In this document: positions 7,526-15,647 of the stretch, piece by piece
How the letters are laid out: each line of letters begins with the position of its first letter
Numbering within the stretch: position 1 is the first letter of the stretch
Origin: a virus
Length of the DNA: 25,458 nucleotides
IMG/VR virus record: IMGVR_UViG_3300042465_000258
Span: 1 to 25,458 of that record
Direction: 5' to 3' (one strand)
Made by a program: the position numbers and the translations under genes
Notes under the pieces: generated by a model
What the model saw: the letters and a program-made list of their open reading frames with translations, nothing else
Database searches by the model: none
What the model was told of the DNA's origin: nothing

Positions 7526-9234
7526 TAAGTTAATCCTCCACCATTGATTACGAACTCATTAGAAGCAACACATAGAACCGTACATACGCCTCTGAGTGCA
7601 AGACTTCTATTACCTGTATTTGATGTACCAGCTTGACGCAATGTTACGCTAGTACCTTGAGTGATTGTGATTGTAGAACCTGAGTTATTATAGATTGTAA
7701 CGTTATCACCAACTGAGAATACACCAGCATTAATCGTTACACCTGCTGATGTATTAATGAATCTACCAACGTCAGCCGCTGTTGCTACATATGAAATTGA
7801 CTGTGCATTCTGTGGTAATGATCTTAAGTTACCATATCCGTCATAGACATAAGTGCCAGCATATATGTTACCTGCTACACCAAGACCACCAGCAACTGTC
7901 AACGCACCAGTCGTAGAACTAGAAGACGCTGTAGTGTTTGCAACGTTAGCTGAACCAACAACTAGTGGTGCAAAAGTTAATCCAGCTGTGCCGAAGTTGA
8001 CTGTATTCGCTGGCAAAGCAGTCAAGTCTGCGAACAATTTGTAAACTTTATCTGTTGCGTCACGCACAATACCAGTGTACTTTGTTGTTGCGCCTTCTTT
8101 ATACTCGCCAACTGTACCTAAGTCGAGAATGTCAGCGGCGTTATTTGCACCAAGGAAAACGATAGGGTTTGTAACAGAAAGAGAAGATGTTGAAACTGTG
8201 TTACCAGAACCTTGCAAGCTAATCGCACCAGTAATTGTTACGTTACCACCAACGTTCAAGTTACCAGCAAGACCCATACCACCATTAACAACTAGCGCAC
8301 CTGTTGTTGTGCTAGAAGAGTTTGTTGGAATATTGATGAAAACTCTAACGTCTGGTTCAATCTGCATCTGAGTATTACCAGTTGCGAAACCACCAGCACC
8401 GAAAATAATCTTTCTAGATGTACCAGCCACACCTGTTCCAATAATCAAATCACCAGTGCCTGTACTGCCTAATGGTGCGTTATAAAGAATATATGCGTCA
8501 TCTTTCTTTGTAATTGGGAAAGCAGGATCATTATAGTTAGAACTATTGATACCCATTGATACCCAACCAGAATCGGTATTACCTCTATCATTCATCGCAA
8601 TGAATTCTGAGTACGCTAATGTTCCAGCGTTTTGGTTAACAGAAGCTAAGTCAACTGCACTATTTTGAGATAGTACGCCAATGAATGTGTGTTTTTCTTC
8701 ACTAGATCCAGTCTCTGTTAAGAAACTAGCAACTTGGTCTCCTGCGTGAACACGGGTATTAGCGTGAACGTGAGACATATAAACGTTTGCGCCGGCAGCT
8801 CCAGAGATTGTTCCGTTAGCCGCTGTGATTGTCAATTTGTTAGTATTGACTGTGACATTTCCAGTCAATTCTGTTGTTGTACTGTGTGTTACTGCACCAG
8901 TAAGTGTTGAAACGCCAGTAACACCCAAAGTACCACCGGTAGACACATTACCTGAAGTTAATGTACCAGTAGCAGTAAGTGCATTTGTGGTTGTGTTAAA
9001 TATTAATCCGGAATCATCTTGCAATAGACCAGATGTTCCAGCAAGAACAACTCGGCCTGATGTTAAAGAAGATGCAGTAATATTAGCTGAATTTAAATAG
9101 TAAGCACTAATATTATTAGCAGTTATACTACCCGTATAATCTCCAAATCCATTAACAGTATTGCTAATGTCATTAACGGTACTTCTAAATTCATTAAACG
9201 TATTTGATAACGCTACTTGTGATAAAACTGGCAT
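7525..9234 (-). CDS. Tail fibre protein with repeated beta modules
   Basis: This 569-residue, Thr/Ser/Gly/Asn-rich protein has the composition and repeats of a trimeric fibre shaft. Residues 1-30 look helical and may attach to the baseplate. Residues 60-130 are short repeats. Residues about 145-285 form a distinct domain with the AYSEFIAMND and DSGWVSMGI segments that I recognise from fibre proteins of aquatic T4-like phages. Two near-identical units (TTGALVVNGGMGLAGNL at about 310-326 and TTGALTVAGGLGVAGNI at about 441-457) flank a further domain. The C-terminus (about 480-569) is a compact module with VGDNVTIYNNSGSTITI and ends FVINGGGLT. No lyase or other catalytic motif is evident. The gene precedes, and overlaps by one base, the polyglycine adhesin gene, like T4-family gp37 before gp38. 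The start has a GAGAG SD. Confidence 0.85.
   Translation of the reverse strand: MPVLSQVALSNTFNEFRSTVNDISNTVNGFGDYTGSITANNISAYYLNSANITASSLTSGRVVLAGTSGLLQDDSGLIFNTTTNALTATGTLTSGNVSTGGTLGVTGVSTLTGAVTHSTTTELTGNVTVNTNKLTITAANGTISGAAGANVYMSHVHANTRVHAGDQVASFLTETGSSEEKHTFIGVLSQNSAVDLASVNQNAGTLAYSEFIAMNDRGNTDSGWVSMGINSSNYNDPAFPITKKDDAYILYNAPLGSTGTGDLIIGTGVAGTSRKIIFGAGGFATGNTQMQIEPDVRVFINIPTNSSSTTTGALVVNGGMGLAGNLNVGGNVTITGAISLQGSGNTVSTSSLSVTNPIVFLGANNAADILDLGTVGEYKEGATTKYTGIVRDATDKVYKLFADLTALPANTVNFGTAGLTFAPLVVGSANVANTTASSSSTTGALTVAGGLGVAGNIYAGTYVYDGYGNLRSLPQNAQSISYVATAADVGRFINTSAGVTINAGVFSVGDNVTIYNNSGSTITITQGTSVTLRQAGTSNTGNRSLALRGVCTVLCVASNEFVINGGGLT
7849..7923 (-). repeat. Fibre repeat unit, second copy
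   Basis: Encodes about residues 438-462 of the tail fibre, containing STTGALTVAGGLGVAGN. It matches the unit at 8242-8319 closely at protein level. Such units are typical of shaft segments and possible sites for recombination between fibre genes. Confidence 0.7.
8242..8319 (-). repeat. Fibre repeat unit, first copy
   Basis: Encodes about residues 306-331 of the tail fibre, containing STTTGALVVNGGMGLAGN. Paired with the copy at 7849-7923, it brackets a roughly 110-residue domain. Confidence 0.7.
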
Positions 9235-9236
9235 AG

Positions 9237-9485
9237 TTATTCTCTCTCTTTAGTTATTTTTAATAATAGATGTTTGATTTCGCTAAGGTCTGACTTAATT
9301 TTGTCTACTTCTCCACGAATCAATGCGATTTCGTTTGTACTCTTATTTATATCAGAAATTTTTCTTTTCTGAATTTTATACTTTAAGAGCGAGTCAATAT
9401 CCGTATTTAAAATAGCTTTAGAGTTTTTATCTCTCTCTGTGAACCCACGGACAGGCTCGGCAATTTTAATCTTTTCTACTATCAT
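9237..9485 (-). CDS. Small coiled-coil protein of the fibre block
   Basis: This 82-residue, highly charged protein has an N-terminal segment with KNSKAILNTDIDSLLKYKIQ and a C-terminal helix (about residues 45-82). The helix has heptad-like hydrophobic spacing (IALIRGEVDKIKSDLSEIKHLLLKI), suggesting a coiled coil. Its ATG overlaps the stop of the 2045-residue gene as ATGA, and its stop lies just before the fibre start. Similar short proteins stand next to fibre genes in aquatic T4-like phages, to my recollection. A role as fibre connector or assembly helper is inferred from position only. An exact late promoter box lies inside this gene. Confidence 0.8.
   Translation of the reverse strand: MIVEKIKIAEPVRGFTERDKNSKAILNTDIDSLLKYKIQKRKISDINKSTNEIALIRGEVDKIKSDLSEIKHLLLKITKERE
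9344..9351 (-). promoter_or_regulatory. Candidate T4-type late promoter for the tail fibre and adhesin genes
   Basis: The minus strand reads TATAAATA exactly, about 110 bases upstream of the tail fibre start and inside the 82-residue gene. It could drive a fibre-adhesin transcript ending at the terminator at 6411-6437. The match is perfect, but the internal position and long leader make it less certain than the intergenic copies. Confidence 0.5.
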
Positions 9486-12400
9486 GCTAATGCAATTCCT
9501 CTTAAATCTTTAACCTTCGGAGCATAACTTGGATTGCTAGACAAGAAGACTATCTTAATAGCAAAGTACTTGTATCCTTGGAATGTTCTTCCATCAGGTG
9601 TTGTATATGCAACTGCATTATTTAGCACACGGAAAACATCTTGGCTAGAAGCAACTGTAGAAAATGCAGATTCAACTGTCAATGATGTGTTATTTGCAAT
9701 AGTAGAAACTACACGTTCTGTTCTAGCCGTACCAACTGCAATTATGTCACCAATCTTCAAGTCTTCAATAAAGCGAGTAGATGTACCAATGACTGTTGTT
9801 GATACGTTAGAGATTGCAACTGTACCAGCAAGCAATTCAGAACCACCAGTTTTCGCTACAGAAGGAACAACAAACTTCTCTTCTTTGTACTCATTCTGAT
9901 TTAGTGTGAACGTTTCTGTTCCAACCAAATCCATAGGAGTATAGAATTTATCGTCAAAAGCATCTGTGTCATTTTCGTTCAATAACTTACAGTAAACTTT
10001 AACTGAAGTTCCTGGTGGGCGATTGACTTTCAAATATGTAACTAAATCAGACGCTTCAAATCCGTCATTCAATGTCACAACTTTAGTGATGTATCTAGAC
10101 TCTGAAGAATATGGTCCAACTGGATTCTCTTCATTACGAATGGTCATTGTTTGACTTGCCGCATTAGATGTGGTAAAGTTATTTGTGACAGTCAAATATG
10201 TATTATTTGCTATTGAAGCAATTCTACGATACTCATCTCCGAAGTATGCATATTCACCAGCAAAAACTGTATTTGAGAAATCTGTTCCAGAACCAACAAC
10301 AATGTTATTACTTGAGCCGTATGTAATTGTTCCAGTTACACTTGTTTCGAAAGAATTGTTAATAACGTTCTTATCGAAGTGGAAGATAATGTTTTCATCA
10401 TCGATATATGGACTGATATACTTATTCGATGTAGACAACGTTGCTCTTACCTGTAGAGACTTAAACCCATTTGTTGTCTCTGCTGAAGTTGTCGAGATTT
10501 GTTTTCTAGAACGAAGTATCAATCTTTCATAATTCTTGATTGTTGTGTAATCAGAATCAACTGCATACGTGCTGTCGGCAGTTTTAATATCATATGTAAT
10601 ATCTGTTCCAGGAAGAATCTGGTCACTAATAGCAGGAGTCAACGCATCATATGTAAATGATGTTGATACTGGAATATTAGTCCAATAAGCAAGTTTAGCT
10701 GACGTATTAAATTCGGCAATTCTCATTGTGAATTTCATGTCAGTATTTTGTTTTGTTGTCCAAGTTTTATCATTAGAAGACGTAAACAAAATTCCGCTAT
10801 TGTATGCTTGTTCAATTCTAGTTTGAGTATCTGGATTGGTAATATCAATAGCGCCCAATTCTGCAACCCAAATTGCAAAGTCTGGATCATTGTTCTCGGG
10901 TTTGACCGTGAAGCAATAGTCATTACCAGATTCCAAATAGATAGGATTCTTGAACGTGAATGTTGTCGCACTTGATGCATTATCGCTAATGCTAACATTT
11001 GTATTGTTGACAATTGCAATATCACCATCAGTAACAAACTGTGCAGATGGGAACCCATTTTCCAATTCACGAATCTCGACACTAACATTTCTATTGTTGT
11101 CTTGTGATTTTGTTTTGAAGAACAAATCAATAGAAGTCAAATAGAATCCTTTTGGATATGTATCTGGATCAACAAAGAAACTCTGAGACAAAGGATCCCA
11201 ATTTCTTGCTGGCGCTGGTTGAGGAATCGCAGACCTAGCAACTTCAACTCGCTCTTGGGAAATAACTTTTCTACCCAAGTTTGTAATGTTGTTCGTACCA
11301 TTAAACGTCACGTTGAATGGGCGTGAGTTGATTGTAACTGTACCAGTCTTTTGTATAACACCTTGTGCAAAAATAGTATTTCTTGCACTAGTTAACGTTG
11401 TGCCATCCGAATTGGTTGGGCTGTCTGTGATTTTAAATTCACGTTGGCCTGTATAGAATTTCTTAGATGGAACTTCAAACAACAAATATATTTGATTGTT
11501 TTTAACGATGAGTGGCTGTGATGTATTTGCACCATTAGCGATTGCTCTCCATGTTACGCCTTCATCACCTAATGTGCCGTCATTGTTAAACTTAGAATTC
11601 AATGTTTGTAATGTAGTAGAAGCGCCAATCAATTCAATTTGATAGCAGTTTGCAGTAACGTTCACACCATCAAAGAATGCATACACTCTAGAATTGTTTT
11701 TCAACCCTCTAGCTTGAATAGCGAATTCACGTTGACGCATCCAAAGTGCGGCTTCAACTTGAACAACTCTATCAAACTTAACGTCTTGTGTAGAAGATGT
11801 TGCTTGATTGCCAGCGGCTAATTGATTGAATGCTTCTTGCGTTGTTTGTTGTAATGCTGTAGTAACGTTGAAGTTACCAACTTGTGTCGTTTGATTTGTA
11901 CCAGCAACGATTGCAGTTTGTTGTGTACCACCAAGCCATTTCTGATTCAATGGTGCAACTTCTGTGTTCCATGCGTTAACTAGAGCCTTCCAGTTATCTG
12001 CGCCATTATCATCATTGTAGACAACTGCTTGCGTAGGATCATTTACAACATCAAAGAAGTTATCCGTAAATGGCATAACAGACAATTCGCCAGTCCAGAC
12101 AAAGTTCAATTCTTCAGCAAGTCTCAATTGTCTAGATGCGTATTGTTGTTTTAGACCAGGTGCTTCAACTTCAGTATATGGCAACATAATCTTGTTACCA
12201 GTTTTCAATACTGTCGTTGATGTTGAAGTCAGATGACGAAGACCAACTGTGTTCGCATTGTCTTGTAAGCAAGTTAAGAATTTATTTTTCTTGTCAATAG
12301 AACAATCTTTACCATCATCGGATGTAGATGCTACAGCCCAACCAGTAAATGGATCAACAAGAATACCATTCTTAAATCTGTCTAAACCATCAGCATCCAA

Positions 12401-15400
12401 TTCTGTTGTGTCTGTTGCTTGTTTCTCTAAGAAACTTAATGCAGTAAAGTACTCAAGTCTTTCAAGTCTTTCATTCATTCTTGCAACATCACGCATTGTA
12501 AATCGTTTGTTTTTCAACAACTTGATTTTAACGTCTGATGGTAATGATGGATATGCTGGAATAATTAACTCTGCAATCTCTAATGTATCAGGTTTTGTTG
12601 GTGGAGATTCTGCTCTCTGATTACCAGCTTGTGCAGGAACACCATCATTGATACCGAACACACCACGATTATTAATGTATACTTTAGAAATTCTACCTTT
12701 GTAGTAAATCAAGTCTGCATCAAAGTCAGAACCAGATTCAGGAACACGAAGTCCAAATGTTGGAACTTGATATGTGCCAACATCAATTGGATTCAAAGAT
12801 GTGTTCGCAGTTTTGATTGGTCTAAAGTCAATAGAGTCACGTAACTTATAGAATGTTTTAGTTGATGGACTTGTAAAGTTAGGAATATCACCAGTCGTGA
12901 TTGTAGTGTTTGATGATATAGTATCATCAATTGGATAAGAATCAACTGACGCATAACCAACACCTTGAGATGTGTCGTGCGTAAAGTGGTCAAAGACAGC
13001 TAATAATCTTCCAGTTGGAACGTAACCAGCAACTGGTGTAATTGTTCCATGCTCATATGAATAGTCACGCTGACCATTGTCTAATACGTAATTTGCAGTA
13101 ACGTTTGTGTTTGCAGTAGAAGCGGCAACAGCAAATGATGATGACTGATAAACAGCATGTAGCTGATAGATATCACCTTGACCTAAACCAAATGGTCCAG
13201 ATATTCCATTGATGTGTGTATTTGGATTGATGTTTGTTTGAGTCTGAAAGTTTAATGTTTTAACTTTTTCTCTAGCACTTGCTCTGTCCATAGACACAAG
13301 AACTTCGGCAGTAAATGTTGCGTTTTCTTGAATGTCAATTTGTGCAGTACCCGGAGAAGTAACGTTAACACTTCTTGTGCTTCCTTTTCCACCATTAGCA
13401 GAAAGAGATAGAATCGTTCCAGAGGGAATAATTTTTGTGAATGTGTTAGCAGTAGAACCAGTTGTGTGTGCAGATGATAGAATCAATGATGTTGCATTTG
13501 TAATAGAAGCAACTTGTCTAGTCAAACTATTAACTTTAATTAAGTCACCAACATTTAATTGTGTAGTAAATGCTGTTCCACTTCCGCTAACAATAGTATT
13601 TGCGGCCGCAATAGTAACAGTACCAGTCAACGCAGAAGTCTCTACGTTTGCGCCAGCATTGTTAACGACAACCATGTAGTAGTCATTTTTCTGAGTGGCA
13701 TTTAATGTGTCTGTACCAACAAATGTTTCTGTAACAACGTCAGTTGCAACAGTCGCAACACCAGAAGAGAATGAAACAGTAAATTTCTTTTTAAATCTAA
13801 ATGCAGTTTCAACGTTTTCTGAGGAGTCACGTACAGTTTTAATTGCGTCATATGGCAATGGAAAAATCATCGTGTTGAACGATGTTTCTTGTAAAACAGC
13901 ACCAGAGGCAGTTGTTACAATATCAGCAAAACGTTTTGGTGTTGCAGAATCATAAACAGCACGAACGTCAGAGAAATTCTTACCAGAACTCATTGTGATT
14001 TCATACAAATACAAATAGTATCTTGCATCGGCAGTACCTTTAGTACCACTTACATATTCAATTGAACGCACCCTAGCAGTACCAATCGCATTACCAGCAA
14101 CTGTTGCTGTTGAGTGCGCTAAGTTTGTAATAACTTGTTGCGGTGTGTCATATAAATCAACCAATGTTGATTCCATAATGTCCCAACCACCAACAACTTC
14201 TTTAACTTCAATGTATTGTCCATAATTGATTTGAGTCTTAGTCTGTTGCACATATGCTGTACTGAGACCTTTTTCAATTTCAATTGGAGTTTTTGTGATA
14301 ATCTGATTTCTGTATCCGGCAACGTATGATGTGAATGGTTCGACTTCAACCAATAGTAAATCACTATTGCCGCTTTCAGCAACTGTATATCTACCACCAT
14401 TATCATTCAATAAGTGTTCACGTACTGTAACAATTGGATCGGACAATGTGTAATTGCCAGATTCTTCATTTGTTCGTTTTGCTAAAACATCTTCTAACTT
14501 ACTATCAACAGTAATTGTTTTTCTTTTTCTAGCAACACCAGTATCAACCTCAGTAATTGTGATGAATTCGTTTTCGTCAGTAGTTGCATTCAACGCAACT
14601 TTAGTTAAAATGGTATCAATTTTTAATCTATCAGCACCTGGCGCCTGTGCGTTAGGTGTTCCCTGTGCATTATCAACAAGAGTTTGATCTTCGATGTAAT
14701 CAACAAAAGACCTTGTTGGCACTAAACCAATCTTATAAGATGGTTCGTTTGAATATTTGTCGAGAATAATTGTTTGCGTAGAGTGCTTAACAAAATGATC
14801 TGCAACATAAACAACACCTTCAGAAACAGTAATCTTAGAACCGTAGTTATAGATTTGCTCTGTAGCAAGTCCCTCATCAACAACATTACGTACCGCATTC
14901 GTTGTAGCCGCTAATGCATATGATCTGCCTGTTAGTGCTGACGTAAAGATTGTTTCGGAGTTTGCAAATGAAGTATTGGCACGAAAATCGGTAACGGCTG
15001 TAACATTAAGTACTTGATTTGCACCAGTAGACAATATTGTATTTGCTGTTGTTGTGGTTAATGTTCCAGATGTGTTTGAAACAAAGATTTTAATTGCACC
15101 AGAAATTGGATCTGTATAAAATGCTTCAATTGTTGCAGTATTACCTGTTGAAAAGGTAATTGTATTTCCCGATGTGAGTGTAGATGGCGCAACGTTTACA
15201 GTAAGAACTTGCGTACCGTTTGTCGCATAGCTAATGAACAATGTTTTAGGATCGTCTCCATCAATGTCTGTAACTAGTCCACAATATGCTTTGATGCCGC
15301 TGTTTGAGCCATAGATTACGCTACCAACAAAATTTGCAACTGCAACCGTGCTACCATTGTAGGTAGGTTGAAGTTTAACGAAACTTAAATTTAAGTCTAG

Positions 15401-15619
15401 ATTTTGTTCGCAACCATCGACTAATGCGCCTTGCTTGAAAAAATATTCAGCAAAGCGTCTAGTCTGCACTTGTTGAAGAGTTTGTGCTTGGGTGAGTTCT
15501 CTAGCCTGAACAGCACGTCCGGGACGATAGAGAACTCTTACAAACTTTTTATCTTCATCATAATCATCAAAGTATGGACTGGTGTTTAAGTCTATACCAC
15601 CAGGGTTTGTATTTGCCAT
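9482..15619 (-). CDS. Giant DUF4815-like virion structural protein
   Basis: At 2045 residues this is the largest gene in the window. The N-terminus (PYFDDYDEDKKFVRVLYRPG, then AVQARELTQAQTLQQVQ) resembles the DUF4815 start found in large structural proteins of aquatic T4-like phages. Other landmarks familiar from that group are LRDSIDFRP at about 928-936 and MRDVARMNERLERLEY at about 1040-1055. DPLSQSFFVDPDTYPKG opens a C-terminal beta region. Three copies of a roughly 65-residue beta module occur at about 664-728, 1758-1828 and 1928-1999. It occupies the place where T4 carries the short-fibre and wedge-periphery genes gp9-gp12, so attachment of fibres to the baseplate is plausible but unproven. 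No enzymatic motif is seen. The start follows gp8 by 28 bases with a weak SD, and the end overlaps the 82-residue gene as ATGA. One unbroken frame runs throughout. Confidence 0.87.
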   Translation of the reverse strand: MANTNPGGIDLNTSPYFDDYDEDKKFVRVLYRPGRAVQARELTQAQTLQQVQTRRFAEYFFKQGALVDGCEQNLDLNLSFVKLQPTYNGSTVAVANFVGSVIYGSNSGIKAYCGLVTDIDGDDPKTLFISYATNGTQVLTVNVAPSTLTSGNTITFSTGNTATIEAFYTDPISGAIKIFVSNTSGTLTTTTANTILSTGANQVLNVTAVTDFRANTSFANSETIFTSALTGRSYALAATTNAVRNVVDEGLATEQIYNYGSKITVSEGVVYVADHFVKHSTQTIILDKYSNEPSYKIGLVPTRSFVDYIEDQTLVDNAQGTPNAQAPGADRLKIDTILTKVALNATTDENEFITITEVDTGVARKRKTITVDSKLEDVLAKRTNEESGNYTLSDPIVTVREHLLNDNGGRYTVAESGNSDLLLVEVEPFTSYVAGYRNQIITKTPIEIEKGLSTAYVQQTKTQINYGQYIEVKEVVGGWDIMESTLVDLYDTPQQVITNLAHSTATVAGNAIGTARVRSIEYVSGTKGTADARYYLYLYEITMSSGKNFSDVRAVYDSATPKRFADIVTTASGAVLQETSFNTMIFPLPYDAIKTVRDSSENVETAFRFKKKFTVSFSSGVATVATDVVTETFVGTDTLNATQKNDYYMVVVNNAGANVETSALTGTVTIAAANTIVSGSGTAFTTQLNVGDLIKVNSLTRQVASITNATSLILSSAHTTGSTANTFTKIIPSGTILSLSANGGKGSTRSVNVTSPGTAQIDIQENATFTAEVLVSMDRASAREKVKTLNFQTQTNINPNTHINGISGPFGLGQGDIYQLHAVYQSSSFAVAASTANTNVTANYVLDNGQRDYSYEHGTITPVAGYVPTGRLLAVFDHFTHDTSQGVGYASVDSYPIDDTISSNTTITTGDIPNFTSPSTKTFYKLRDSIDFRPIKTANTSLNPIDVGTYQVPTFGLRVPESGSDFDADLIYYKGRISKVYINNRGVFGINDGVPAQAGNQRAESPPTKPDTLEIAELIIPAYPSLPSDVKIKLLKNKRFTMRDVARMNERLERLEYFTALSFLEKQATDTTELDADGLDRFKNGILVDPFTGWAVASTSDDGKDCSIDKKNKFLTCLQDNANTVGLRHLTSTSTTVLKTGNKIMLPYTEVEAPGLKQQYASRQLRLAEELNFVWTGELSVMPFTDNFFDVVNDPTQAVVYNDDNGADNWKALVNAWNTEVAPLNQKWLGGTQQTAIVAGTNQTTQVGNFNVTTALQQTTQEAFNQLAAGNQATSSTQDVKFDRVVQVEAALWMRQREFAIQARGLKNNSRVYAFFDGVNVTANCYQIELIGASTTLQTLNSKFNNDGTLGDEGVTWRAIANGANTSQPLIVKNNQIYLLFEVPSKKFYTGQREFKITDSPTNSDGTTLTSARNTIFAQGVIQKTGTVTINSRPFNVTFNGTNNITNLGRKVISQERVEVARSAIPQPAPARNWDPLSQSFFVDPDTYPKGFYLTSIDLFFKTKSQDNNRNVSVEIRELENGFPSAQFVTDGDIAIVNNTNVSISDNASSATTFTFKNPIYLESGNDYCFTVKPENNDPDFAIWVAELGAIDITNPDTQTRIEQAYNSGILFTSSNDKTWTTKQNTDMKFTMRIAEFNTSAKLAYWTNIPVSTSFTYDALTPAISDQILPGTDITYDIKTADSTYAVDSDYTTIKNYERLILRSRKQISTTSAETTNGFKSLQVRATLSTSNKYISPYIDDENIIFHFDKNVINNSFETSVTGTITYGSSNNIVVGSGTDFSNTVFAGEYAYFGDEYRRIASIANNTYLTVTNNFTTSNAASQTMTIRNEENPVGPYSSESRYITKVVTLNDGFEASDLVTYLKVNRPPGTSVKVYCKLLNENDTDAFDDKFYTPMDLVGTETFTLNQNEYKEEKFVVPSVAKTGGSELLAGTVAISNVSTTVIGTSTRFIEDLKIGDIIAVGTARTERVVSTIANNTSLTVESAFSTVASSQDVFRVLNNAVAYTTPDGRTFQGYKYFAIKIVFLSSNPSYAPKVKDLRGIALA
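9623..9835 (-). repeat. Shared beta module, copy in the giant protein C-terminus (third)
   Basis: Encodes about residues 1928-1999 of the giant protein. It follows the pattern GTV, then VIGTSTRF, LKIGDIIAVG, and IANNTSLTVESAF, shared with modules at 1250-1462, 10133-10345 and 13434-13630. Boundaries are approximate. Confidence 0.65.
10133..10345 (-). repeat. Shared beta module, copy in the giant protein (second)
   Basis: Encodes about residues 1758-1828 of the giant protein. It reads VTGTITYGSSNNIVVGSGTD, then FAGEYAYFG and IASIANNTYLTVTN. Boundaries are approximate. Confidence 0.6.
13434..13630 (-). repeat. Shared beta module, copy in the giant protein (first)
   Basis: Encodes about residues 664-728 of the giant protein. 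It reads LTGTVTIAAANTIVSGSGTA, then LNVGDLIKVN and ASITNATSLILSSAH. This copy is the closest match to the sheath insert at 1250-1462, including short stretches of identical DNA (for example AATGATGTTGCATT on the plus strand of both). Confidence 0.7.
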
Positions 15620-15647
15620 TTATTTTTCAAGCCTACGTTTTTTTAAA

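Noticed and set aside
6514-7547. Long plus-strand frames rich in Pro or His opposite the adhesin gene
   Set aside because: They are complements of GGN glycine codons, which leave several frames open. They lack SDs and a sensible composition, and lie antisense to a gene with a good start and family match.
9482-15619. Possible frameshift or gene fusion in the 2045-residue frame
   Set aside because: The frame is continuous, and recognised landmarks occur in the expected order along one frame. Nothing indicates an artificial join.
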